A DNA stretch of 14,309 nucleotides from contig CALXJL010000036.1 in assembly GCA_944388615.1 (NCBI GenBank), forward strand, positions 1 through 14,309. Reading direction: 5' to 3'. The notes beneath the pieces are model-generated. The model did not search any database. It saw only the letters and a list, made by a program, of their open reading frames with translations, and was not told the DNA's origin. Of this stretch, positions 7,218 through 14,309 are shown piece by piece (positions within the stretch are counted from its first letter, which is position 1; every line of letters starts with the position of its first letter). Both the position numbers and the translations under genes were made by a program. Origin of the DNA: an uncultured Clostridia bacterium (lineage in GTDB: Bacteria > Bacillota > Clostridia > TANB77 > CAG-508).

Positions 7218-9689
7218 ATGAGAAAACTATATAAAATCATAGTGACTATGTTGATAATAGTCACTATGATGACAAATAATTTAATATGGGCAACAGGAGA
7301 GGTAACAGAGTCTGAAGATAGTAGTGATTCTACGACTCAAAGAAGTAATTCATCTAGAATTGTAGTACTAGACCCAGGACATGGTAAAAGTTCAGGTTCT
7401 ATGAGTGATGAAGAAAAAACAAATTCAGGTTTTGTGCAAAATTCAAGTGGAAGTTGGGGAGAATGGAGACACTGGAAAGATGGTACATCAAACCAATCCT
7501 GTGAAGAAACTGGTTGTACTGGCCCTAATGGTAGTACAGGACATTGGTATCCAATTGGAAATGGAGATAGAGATACAGAACCAGATATTAATTTGAATAA
7601 TGCAAATGCTGCAAAAAAATATTTAGAAGAAATGGGATATACTGTTAGAATGACTAGGACAAGTAATAATGAAAATCCATCATTTACTAATAGAGCAGCA
7701 AAATGCTATCCAAATGATGATTTAACAGCAACTCCAGATGCAGAACTGTATGTATGTATTCATTCTAATGCTGGAGGTGGTTCAGGAACATCGTATATAA
7801 CAGCAGAAGGTACATATAAACAAGCACATATTCCTAGTGATTATGTTAGTAAATCAAATAGTGCTGGAGATATAATAAATAAAAAGGTAGCACAAGCAAG
7901 TGGACTTACAGAAAATTCACCAATAGGAGGGCAAGGGTGGTTAATTGCTTTTAATAAAAATCCTTGTCCAACAGCATATTTAGAAATAGGATTTTTTGAT
8001 AATGCATCGGATTTAGAAATACTTAATTCAAAGAGCGATGAAATAGGAAAAGCCATAGCAGAAGGTGTTAATGAATATCTACAAGGAATTGAACCATCTG
8101 TTAATACAGGAAACACAGCTAGTGGAAGTACAGGAGTGATTGAAACAGGTAAAATAACAACAACGAGTAATGAAGATAAATTTTTGGGATTATGGAAAAA
8201 TTCTGTAGGATATTATGTGCCATATTATGAAGATCCAGAAAAAGCAAAATTTAATCCAGATGGAATAAAAGTATATTATGAAGGTTATGGAGAAGCAGTT
8301 GATAATATATTAAATGGACAAGAATGGATGTATGATTTACTCGAAAATAAATCCTATGCAGAAAAAACACAGATGTATTCACGACTGATGAAATATTTAA
8401 TATATAAGTACTCAGGAAATTTATATGATAATAATCCAGAGTTTGCAGAATTCGATTTTAGTATATTTGATATAGAATCAATACAGAGCTCATCATCAGT
8501 TAGTTCTTTAGCTGATATACCATTATATGAGCCGACCTTATCTAGAGAAGATTTCATTAAAGCAATGCAAGAGTTTAGTGATGCTGGAGCCAAGGGAGCA
8601 AAAGCAAATTTTGATGCACATTTTAATTCTAGGTCTGGGGATATATATGATTGGAGTGTAGAAGCTCAGATAAATCCAGAATTAATTGTAGTGTTTGCAT
8701 GGGCTGAACAAAGTTTTAGAGATCCAATAGGGGATGAATCAAACTTTTGGGGGCTTGCAACACCAAATGGAGCATCAGCACCAAGTTATGGAAATTTTCA
8801 AAATGGTGTAAAAGCAATGGCTGAATTATTTCATAACTATGATGCTGGATCAGGAACATGGCAGGAAGATTTAATAAAACAATATGCAGCAGAAAGACAA
8901 GGATATAATCCAAATGGTTATGGAGAACCTGGTACATTAAAAGGATTATTAAGTATATATACTGCTTTACTAGGACTTTCACCAATACATTATGATGGAG
9001 ATTCAGGAGGAACAGGAGGTATTCCATATTTAAAAATAATTTATGGTGATGAATTTGAAGCTAAATGTGGAAGTGTACATACAGTTGGCGTAACACCATG
9101 GACACAAGAAGAATATGCAGATGCATCTGCATATGTATATGAACAAAGAAGAGATATGTGGCAAGAAATATTTGGTAAATATGCAACAATAGGTGGAGGT
9201 GATATACTTCAGGTGGCAGCAGAATGTTGGGCATGGGTAGTTGAAAACAATCCATCATATGGAGGGTGCTCAATACCACCATCTAGCACAATAGATTGTA
9301 GTGGATTTGTTACTTGGGTATTATATGAAATGGGATATACAGAATTTTCATATCAATGGACTACACAAACATTTATAGACAGACAAGAGGAATTAAAAAG
9401 TAAATATGGTTGGGAAATAATACCAATATCTCAAGGGCAAGATATATCAGGTATTGTTCAGCCAGGAGATATTATTGACAGAGGTACTGGAGACGGTAGC
9501 TCAGGACATATGAATATAGCAGTCTCATGTGAGGGAGGAAAGCTAATGGCATATGACTGTGGACAACAAAAGAACTGGACAGAAAGAACAGATGGAGGAC
9601 CAATAGATAGATCATATTTCTTAACCTCAGATGGATATGGAAATGCAGGAAAACCTGGAATAATTATAAGAGGAATTAGTAAACCATAA
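7218..9689 (+). CDS. secreted tri-functional wall hydrolase: Amidase_3, glucosaminidase-like, NlpC/P60
   Basis: An 823-residue exported murein hydrolase. A signal peptide covers residues 1-25 (basic start, hydrophobic core, WA cleavage site), followed by a Ser/Thr-rich linker. Residues 47-290 form an Amidase_3 domain (N-acetylmuramoyl-L-alanine amidase) with zinc ligands His55 (LDPGHG), Glu121 and His182 (IHSNA) and catalytic Glu256 (LEIGFF). Residues about 320-440 are not recognised. Residues about 478-590 resemble glucosaminidase/lysozyme domains (INPELIVVFAWAEQSF, NFWGL), with Glu497 the probable acid. Residues about 662-823 are NlpC/P60: Cys694 in DCSGFV, His764 in GHMNIA and a polar third residue near 780. 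The three activities attack the stem peptide amide, the glycan and the peptide cross-links respectively. ATG 7218 follows AGGAGGT by five bases, 24 bases after the M15 stop. No wall-binding repeats or LPXTG anchor are seen. Confidence 0.9.
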   Translation: MRKLYKIIVTMLIIVTMMTNNLIWATGEVTESEDSSDSTTQRSNSSRIVVLDPGHGKSSGSMSDEEKTNSGFVQNSSGSWGEWRHWKDGTSNQSCEETGCTGPNGSTGHWYPIGNGDRDTEPDINLNNANAAKKYLEEMGYTVRMTRTSNNENPSFTNRAAKCYPNDDLTATPDAELYVCIHSNAGGGSGTSYITAEGTYKQAHIPSDYVSKSNSAGDIINKKVAQASGLTENSPIGGQGWLIAFNKNPCPTAYLEIGFFDNASDLEILNSKSDEIGKAIAEGVNEYLQGIEPSVNTGNTASGSTGVIETGKITTTSNEDKFLGLWKNSVGYYVPYYEDPEKAKFNPDGIKVYYEGYGEAVDNILNGQEWMYDLLENKSYAEKTQMYSRLMKYLIYKYSGNLYDNNPEFAEFDFSIFDIESIQSSSSVSSLADIPLYEPTLSREDFIKAMQEFSDAGAKGAKANFDAHFNSRSGDIYDWSVEAQINPELIVVFAWAEQSFRDPIGDESNFWGLATPNGASAPSYGNFQNGVKAMAELFHNYDAGSGTWQEDLIKQYAAERQGYNPNGYGEPGTLKGLLSIYTALLGLSPIHYDGDSGGTGGIPYLKIIYGDEFEAKCGSVHTVGVTPWTQEEYADASAYVYEQRRDMWQEIFGKYATIGGGDILQVAAECWAWVVENNPSYGGCSIPPSSTIDCSGFVTWVLYEMGYTEFSYQWTTQTFIDRQEELKSKYGWEIIPISQGQDISGIVQPGDIIDRGTGDGSSGHMNIAVSCEGGKLMAYDCGQQKNWTERTDGGPIDRSYFLTSDGYGNAGKPGIIIRGISKP

Positions 9690-9732
9690 ATTATGTGTTA
9701 AATTCAATTAACTTATAGAAGGGAGAAAGCTA

Positions 9733-11094
9733 ATGAAAAAAATAAAAAAAACTATTATAATTATTACAGTTTTAATAATTATAATACTTATAGGATTAGT
9801 TTTGCTAAGAGATAAAAACTCCAAAGTATTTACTGATGAAGAGATTAAAGAAATAGAAACTGGAAACCAAGAGCCTATTAATGATGTAAACTCTGAGGAA
9901 TTAAAAAATGCAACAATGTTTTATACAGTAGAAAATTGTGTTCAAACATATGTAACACTATACTCATTAGATATAAATAATGAAAATCCATTTATCACAG
10001 AATATGGGCAACAAATTAATTCGAGTTACACATATGCTCTTTCAAAAGGAATAACAACAAACGAGCAGAAAAATGAAATAATATATAATATGCTTGATAC
10101 AAATTATATAAATCAAAATGATATAACAGTTCAAAATATTAATGACAAAATAGGCTCAACCAATATACCATTAATATTCTCAGCAACTAAAATTAGAGTT
10201 ATGGTAGGAAAAACAGTTAGTGCATATAGTGTAGTTGGTAGAATAAAAAGATTTGGAGCTAATGAGTATTTAGGAGAGGTAGCATACAAAGTAACATTGG
10301 ATGAACTTAATATGACATTTACGATTGAACCACTAGAGGACTTAAATATAGATAATTTAGATATAACCATAGAGGAAGAAAAAAGTATAGAAAATCACGA
10401 ATATAATGTGTTTCAATACAGCAGGGTTGATGAATTAACAGTATTACAAAATTACGTATCATTGTATAAAAATAATGCTGTAAATAATCCAGAGATTGCA
10501 TATGAATATATAGATAGCCAGTACAAAAATGCTCGTTTTGGCAATATAGATAAGTTTAAAGAATATGTTGATTATAATATGGAAAGAATACAAAGAATAA
10601 GTGTTAGTAAATACAGTAAAGAACAAAAAGACGGATACACACAATATGTATGCATTGACACAGATGGAAATTATTATATAATAAAAGAAACAGCAACAAT
10701 GCAATTTGGGTTAATTTTAGATACATACACATTAGATTTACCTGAATTTACAGAAAAATATGAAAATGCAGATGACATGACAAAAGTTGGAATGAACATA
10801 GAAAAAATAAAAGAAGCACTTAACTCAGGAGATTATGAATATGTATATAATAAATTTACAGATGGATTTAAAAACAATTATTTTAAAACAGTAGATGATT
10901 TTAAAAATTATGTACAACAAAATTGGTATAAAACCATAAAAATAACATATAACAGTGTTTCAACAGAAGGAAGTGCACATGTATTTGAAGTATACTTATC
11001 AGATGGAACAGGAGAAAACAGTAATGTAATAACAAAGAACTTTAATGTTAGATTACAAGAAGGAACAGACTTTATATTCTCATTTAATGTTTAA
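9733..11094 (+). CDS. membrane-anchored protein with several NTF2-like modules
   Basis: Not recognised as a named gene. The 453-residue protein starts with a Lys-rich segment and one membrane span (about residues 8-25), then an acidic linker and an extracellular part. Two later modules show the same pattern as the first operon gene: YKNNAVNNPEIAYEYIDSQY with a following Phe-Lys-X-Tyr helix (about 240-340), and LNSGDYEYVYNKFTDGFKNN with FKTVDDFKNYV (about 355-453). An earlier module of similar size (about 65-215) is more divergent. The fold suggests NTF2-like domains, as also used by VirB8/TcpC, but function is unknown. ATG 9733 (in TAATG) follows AAGGGAGA, 43 bases after the hydrolase stop, and a strong terminator follows directly. 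As last gene of the operon it mirrors the first, suggesting both are partners of the hydrolases. Confidence 0.75.
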   Translation: MKKIKKTIIIITVLIIIILIGLVLLRDKNSKVFTDEEIKEIETGNQEPINDVNSEELKNATMFYTVENCVQTYVTLYSLDINNENPFITEYGQQINSSYTYALSKGITTNEQKNEIIYNMLDTNYINQNDITVQNINDKIGSTNIPLIFSATKIRVMVGKTVSAYSVVGRIKRFGANEYLGEVAYKVTLDELNMTFTIEPLEDLNIDNLDITIEEEKSIENHEYNVFQYSRVDELTVLQNYVSLYKNNAVNNPEIAYEYIDSQYKNARFGNIDKFKEYVDYNMERIQRISVSKYSKEQKDGYTQYVCIDTDGNYYIIKETATMQFGLILDTYTLDLPEFTEKYENADDMTKVGMNIEKIKEALNSGDYEYVYNKFTDGFKNNYFKTVDDFKNYVQQNWYKTIKITYNSVSTEGSAHVFEVYLSDGTGENSNVITKNFNVRLQEGTDFIFSFNV

Positions 11095-11097
11095 ACA

Positions 11098-11137
11098 ACA
11101 AAACCTTGAGCTAATAAAATAACTCAAGGTTTTGTTT
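11098..11137 (+). terminator. rho-independent terminator of the envelope operon
   Basis: A 13-bp perfect stem (ACAAAACCTTGAG at 11098-11110 with its complement at 11123-11135) around a 12-base loop. The T-rich 3' arm serves as the U tract. It begins four bases after the stop codon, and the A-rich 5' arm may make it work in both directions. Confidence 0.9.
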
Positions 11138-11164
11138 GACTTTGTAATATGTTTGATATATCAT
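11136..11164 (+). promoter_or_regulatory. promoter of nrdG
   Basis: TTGACT (11136-11141), 17-base spacer, TATCAT (11159-11164), 35 bases before the ATG at 11199. It starts at the end of the preceding terminator, which makes nrdG a separate transcription unit. Confidence 0.55.
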
Positions 11165-11198
11165 ATACACAAATAGAAATGGAAGGAAAGTGATTCAT

Positions 11199-11726
11199 AT
11201 GCACTATGCAGATATAAAAAAAATAGATGTAGCAAATGGTCCAGGAGTTAGAGTGTCACTTTTTGTAAGTGGATGTAACCATCATTGTAAAGGATGTTTT
11301 AATCAAGAAGCATGGGACTTTAACTATGGGAAAGAATTTACAGAAGATACAATAAACGAAATTTTAGAATATATGAAACCAGATTATATAGAAGGAATTA
11401 CTCTTTTAGGAGGAGAACCTTTTGAATATGAAAATCAAAAAGAATTACTAAAACTAGTAAGAAGAATCAAACAAGAATATCCCAATAAATCTATATGGAG
11501 TTTTACAGGATTTGAATTTGATAAAGATATAATAGATGATATGTGCAATAAATATGATGAAACTAAAGAACTAATATCATATATAGATGTTATGGTAGAT
11601 GGAAAATTTGATATAGATAAAAAAGTTTTAGGGTTAAAATTCAAAGGATCAACAAACCAAAGAACTATAGATGTACAAGAATCATTAAAAAATAAAAAGG
11701 TAACATTGTTCAAATTTGACGAATAA
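11199..11726 (+). CDS. nrdG: anaerobic ribonucleoside-triphosphate reductase activating protein
   Basis: A 175-residue radical SAM activase that installs the glycyl radical on the class III reductase NrdD, allowing deoxynucleotide synthesis without oxygen. The N-terminus has the NrdG signature (ADIKKIDVANGPGVRVSLFV), then the iron-sulfur motif CNHHCKGC (CxxxCxxC) and the SAM-binding GGEPF (LLGGEPFEYENQ). Length is normal for the family. ATG 11199 is preferred over an in-frame GTG at 11190, because the AAGGAA ribosome site would be too close to the latter and homologues start near MxYAxIK. The usual partner nrdD is not in this window. It is monocistronic as far as can be seen. Confidence 0.93.
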   Translation: MHYADIKKIDVANGPGVRVSLFVSGCNHHCKGCFNQEAWDFNYGKEFTEDTINEILEYMKPDYIEGITLLGGEPFEYENQKELLKLVRRIKQEYPNKSIWSFTGFEFDKDIIDDMCNKYDETKELISYIDVMVDGKFDIDKKVLGLKFKGSTNQRTIDVQESLKNKKVTLFKFDE

Positions 11727-11779
11727 ACTCGAAAAGTCTTGCTAACACAGTAAAAATCCATTAGATTCAATATAAGCCA

Positions 11780-11809
11780 TTGACAAACCTATATAAATAG
11801 GAGTATAAT
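11780..11809 (+). promoter_or_regulatory. strong promoter of rpsU
   Basis: A perfect TTGACA (11780-11785), an 18-base spacer and a perfect TATAAT (11804-11809), the best promoter in the window, as expected for a ribosomal protein gene. The leader to the ATG (about 75 bases) carries a GTACAT direct repeat (11817-11822, 11831-11836). I see no convincing regulatory RNA structure in it. Confidence 0.8.
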
Positions 11810-11890
11810 ATGTAGCGTACATAAAAAAGAGTACATATAATGAAATCCCGCACTAAAAAGAAGTGTAATTACCGGAAGGAGGGAAATATA

Positions 11891-12061
11891 ATGTCAGAAA
11901 TAAAAGTTAATAATGGAAATATAGAAGATGCTTTAAAAAGATTTAAAAGACAATGTGCTCGTAATGGAGTTTTGCAAGAAGTGCGTAAAAGAGAGCATTA
12001 TGAGAAACCTAGTGTAAAAAAAAAAAAAAAATCAGAGGCTGCAAGAAAAAGAAAATTCTAA
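11891..12061 (+). CDS. rpsU: 30S ribosomal protein S21
   Basis: A 56-residue basic protein of the small subunit, located near the anti-Shine-Dalgarno end of 16S rRNA. It matches S21 over its length: ALKRFKRQCARNGVLQEVRKREHYEKPS, then a Lys-rich tail ending ARKRKF. The ATG at 11891 follows GGAAGGAGGG by seven to eight bases. The frame is open upstream to an ATG at 11840, but that would add non-family residues from the leader. It has its own promoter and a terminator just after the stop. Confidence 0.95.
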   Translation: MSEIKVNNGNIEDALKRFKRQCARNGVLQEVRKREHYEKPSVKKKKKSEAARKRKF

Positions 12062-12074
12062 AATATAATATAAG

Positions 12075-12109
12075 AAACAAGTATGAAAATATTCAAACTT
12101 GTTTTTTTT
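12075..12109 (+). terminator. rho-independent terminator of rpsU
   Basis: Stem AAACAAGT (12075-12082) with ACTTGTTT (12097-12104), an A/A mismatch, then TGAA with TTCA, a four-base loop, and a T run to 12109. Confidence 0.88.
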
Positions 12110-12151
12110 ATTTGTTAGTGATATTATACAAAAATAAGGAGAGTGAAGAAA

Positions 12152-12592
12152 ATGTTAAAAGAAAAATTATTAGAAGAACTAAAAAAAGCGATGAAAGAAA
12201 AAAATATTAATAGAAAAAATGTTATTCAAATGGTAAGAGCAGCAATTTTGCAAGTAGAAAAAGATAAACAAATAGAATTAAATGATGATGAAATACTACA
12301 AATTATAGCTAAAGAATCAAAAAAGAGAAAGGATTCTATATCTGATTATGAAAAAGGTGGAAGACAAGATTTAGTAGAACAAATTAATGAAGAAATACAA
12401 GTTTTAAGTGAATTTTTACCAAAACAATTAACTGCTGAAGAATTAGAAGAAAAAATAAAAATAATAATAGAAAAAGTAGGAGCTACAACAATAAAAGACA
12501 TGGGAAAAGTAATGAAAATGGCAAAAGAAGAATTAGGCGCTACAGCAGATGGAAAAGCAATAAGCGAAACAGTAAAAAAATTGTTGAATTAA
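12152..12592 (+). CDS. yqeY: GatB/YqeY domain-containing protein
   Basis: A 146-residue, highly charged, mostly helical cytosolic protein of the GatB/YqeY family, whose domain also forms the tail of the amidotransferase subunit GatB. The family pattern is clear: KEKLLEELKKAMKEKN, then RAAILQ near residue 30, KESKKRKDSISDYEKGGRQD near 60-80, LSEFLPKQL near 95, DMGKVMK and the closing GKAISETVKKLL. The exact role of stand-alone YqeY is unsettled; a link to tRNA-dependent amidation is inferred from the domain. ATG 12152 lies nine bases after AAGGAGA; an in-frame GTG at 12143 touches the ribosome site and is unlikely. The rpsU-yqeY order is common in Firmicutes. Confidence 0.92.
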   Translation: MLKEKLLEELKKAMKEKNINRKNVIQMVRAAILQVEKDKQIELNDDEILQIIAKESKKRKDSISDYEKGGRQDLVEQINEEIQVLSEFLPKQLTAEELEEKIKIIIEKVGATTIKDMGKVMKMAKEELGATADGKAISETVKKLLN

Positions 12593-12646
12593 ATAAGTTT
12601 AATTATTGTACACTTTGTATATAATAATACATAAAAGGAGGCATAT

Positions 12647-13912
12647 ATGAATTATACAGTAACAGAATTAAAAAAAGGTATAAAAGTTCATTTTATAGAA
12701 ACAAACAAATTCAAAACAAATTTATTTTCTATATTTATAACAACACCAATAACAAGAGAAAATGTAACTAAAAATGCATTATTAGCAAAAGTGTTAAGAA
12801 GAGGAAGTAGTTTATATAATACTCAAGATAAAATAAGTATAGAATTGGAAGAAATGTATGGAGCGGAATTAGATTGTGGTATAGATAAAATAGGCGATGA
12901 TCAAGTAATTAAATTTTATTTAGAAGCATTAAATGATAAATATGTTCCAGAAAAAGAAAAAATAACAAAAAAATGTATAGAAATAATAGCAAATATAGTA
13001 TTTAATCCATATCGCATTGATAATAAGTTTAATGCAGAATATGTACAGGGAGAAAAAGAAAATCTTAAACAATTAATTCTTGGAAAAATAGACAATAAAA
13101 ATAAATATGCATTAGATAGATGTACAGAGGAAATGTGTAAAGACAAACCTTATGGATTATACAAATTTGGATATGTAGAAGATTTAGAAGAAATAAATGA
13201 AGAATCTTTATATGTATATTATAAAGAACTTATATCTAATTCAAAAATAGATATATTCATTTCTGGAGATTTTGAGAAGAACAATATGATGGAATTAATA
13301 AAACAAAATAAAGATATTGAAGGTTTATCACAAAGAGATGCAAAAATAGCAGAAGATGTAAAAATAGAGAAAGTATCACAAATAAAAAAAGTAGAAGATA
13401 ATATGGATGTATTACAGGGAAAACTTGTAATAGGACTTAATACAAACGAAGAAAATATAGATGATATGTATACTGCATTAATGTATAATGCAATACTTGG
13501 TGGTGGTGCTAATTCAAAATTATTCCAAAACGTGAGAGAAAAAGAGAGTTTAGCATATACAGCAGGTTCAAACTATGTAAAAACAAAAGGAATAATATTT
13601 ATTAGATGTGGAATAGAGATACAAAACTATGAAAAAGCTGTAAATGTAATAAAACAGCAATTAGAAGATATAAAAAACGGTAATTTTACACAAGAAGATC
13701 TAGAAAATAGTAAAAAACTAATACTAGCAGGAATAAAAAATATATCTGAAGAACAAGATACAGAAATAACATATTATTTAGGGCAAGAACTAGCAGGAAC
13801 CAATGTAACATTAGAAGAATATGAAACAAAAATAAGTAAAATAACAAAACAAGATATAGTAGAATTAGCAAATAAAGTAACTATAAATACAATATACTTT
13901 TTGAAAAACTAA
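12647..13912 (+). CDS. yfmF: M16-family protein YfmF (inactive subunit-type)
   Basis: A 421-residue M16 (pitrilysin/insulinase superfamily) protein. The N-terminal half (residues 1-200) has no HxxEH zinc motif where active members carry it (around NALLAKVLRRGSS), so it should be catalytically inactive. The C-terminal half keeps the family's substrate-binding signature (NAILGGGANSKLFQNVREKESLAY, about 278-302). This matches YfmF, which is paired with the active YfmH and is linked in Bacillus to 5-aminopentanol modification of elongation factor P. The start ATG at 12647 follows AAAGGAGG by five bases. It precedes the YfmH-like gene by 21 bases, and the two probably form a heterodimer. The gene is 54 bases after yqeY. 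Confidence 0.9.
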   Translation: MNYTVTELKKGIKVHFIETNKFKTNLFSIFITTPITRENVTKNALLAKVLRRGSSLYNTQDKISIELEEMYGAELDCGIDKIGDDQVIKFYLEALNDKYVPEKEKITKKCIEIIANIVFNPYRIDNKFNAEYVQGEKENLKQLILGKIDNKNKYALDRCTEEMCKDKPYGLYKFGYVEDLEEINEESLYVYYKELISNSKIDIFISGDFEKNNMMELIKQNKDIEGLSQRDAKIAEDVKIEKVSQIKKVEDNMDVLQGKLVIGLNTNEENIDDMYTALMYNAILGGGANSKLFQNVREKESLAYTAGSNYVKTKGIIFIRCGIEIQNYEKAVNVIKQQLEDIKNGNFTQEDLENSKKLILAGIKNISEEQDTEITYYLGQELAGTNVTLEEYETKISKITKQDIVELANKVTINTIYFLKN

Positions 13913-13933
13913 AAAAGAAAGGAAAACAGAATA

Positions 13934-14309
13934 ATGCAAATTTTAGAAAGTAAAAAAGCTAATGAAAAAGCATATATAGAAAAACTAGATAATGGCTTAA
14001 CTGTTATAATAATACTTAAAAAAAATACAAATAAGAAATATGTAATATGGGGTACACATTTTGGATCTATAGATAATAGATTTATTATGCCAAATACAAA
14101 TGAAGAAGTGTTTATACCAGATGGAGTAGCTCATTATTTAGAACATAAAATGTTTGAACAGGAAAATGGAAAAAATAGTTTAGATGTCCTAATGGCATTA
14201 GGGCTAGATGCAAATGCATATACAACAAATGACCATACAGCATATTTATTTGAATGTACAGACAATTTTTATGAGGGGTTAGACGAATTAATGGATTATG
14301 TTCAACATC
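13934..14309 (+). CDS. yfmH: M16-family metallopeptidase YfmH, 5' part
   Basis: The frame opens at ATG 13934 (AAAGGAAA ribosome site) and runs off the window, so only 125 residues are seen. It has the zinc motif HYLEH in VAHYLEHKMFEQ, preceded by FGSIDNRF and followed by ANAYTTNDHTAYLFEC, the standard M16 catalytic N-domain. It is the active partner expected next to YfmF, and the two are likely translated from one message. The N-terminal NGLTVIIILKK is the usual first strand. Truncation is due to the window edge only. Confidence 0.92.
   Translation, partial: MQILESKKANEKAYIEKLDNGLTVIIILKKNTNKKYVIWGTHFGSIDNRFIMPNTNEEVFIPDGVAHYLEHKMFEQENGKNSLDVLMALGLDANAYTTNDHTAYLFECTDNFYEGLDELMDYVQH

Noticed and set aside
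2864..11094. Integrative conjugative element or prophage
   Set aside because: No integrase, relaxase, VirB4/VirD4, capsid or holin gene and no attachment repeats; both flanks are chromosomal housekeeping genes.
11810..11890. Riboswitch or autoregulatory structure in the rpsU leader
   Set aside because: Only a short direct repeat and a 4-bp stem are visible; no recognisable regulatory fold.
12597..12625. Separate promoter for yfmF
   Set aside because: There is a TATAAT at 12620-12625, but the correctly spaced upstream box is poor (GTTTAA), so I do not call it.

Overview
The window is a stretch of an AT-rich (roughly 30% GC by eye) Gram-positive chromosome, most likely an anaerobic Clostridia-type Firmicute. 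The pointers are strong purine-rich ribosome binding sites, AGA-dominated arginine codons, an anaerobic ribonucleotide reductase activase (NrdG), the rpsU-yqeY pair, and a YfmF/YfmH M16 pair typical of Firmicutes. Nothing here requires a plasmid or phage.

Layout. (1) Positions 40-2706, minus strand: a calcineurin-like phosphoesterase, a UDP-sugar pyrophosphorylase interrupted by a +1 frameshift, and a decayed DUF421 (YetF-like) membrane protein. A GTCC/GGAC palindromic element (533-597) lies between the last two. (2) Positions 2796-11135, plus strand: a four-gene operon with its own promoter and terminator. It encodes a membrane protein with an NTF2-like ectodomain. Next is a large membrane-anchored protein with two 99-residue LEA-like repeats, one membrane segment, a 3D (double-psi barrel) domain and an M15 peptidase. 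A secreted three-domain wall hydrolase follows (Amidase_3, glucosaminidase-like, NlpC/P60), then a second membrane protein with NTF2-like modules. Together this is five peptidoglycan-active domains bracketed by two related membrane proteins, and probably forms an envelope-remodelling system. (3) Positions 11136-14309, plus strand: housekeeping genes nrdG, rpsU, a GatB/YqeY-domain protein, yfmF and the 5' part of yfmH.

The most unusual signal is in decoding. Two unrelated genes (the pyrophosphorylase at 1083-1085 and the 3D/M15 protein at 5698-5700) are split by a +1 frameshift at the same heptamer, T-CGG-ATA, with CGG in the zero frame. In both, skipping the C restores a continuous conserved domain. 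By my hand scan, these are the only in-frame CGG codons in any assigned gene of the window, while about 18 other CGG trinucleotides in coding DNA all lie out of frame. This suggests that CGG is unassigned or starved in this organism and triggers or tolerates a +1 shift. A third +1 shift in the second gene falls on an eight-G run (6487-6494) and may be slippage, phase variation or an assembly error. No raw reads or genome-wide data are available here, so indel error is the main rival explanation for all three.
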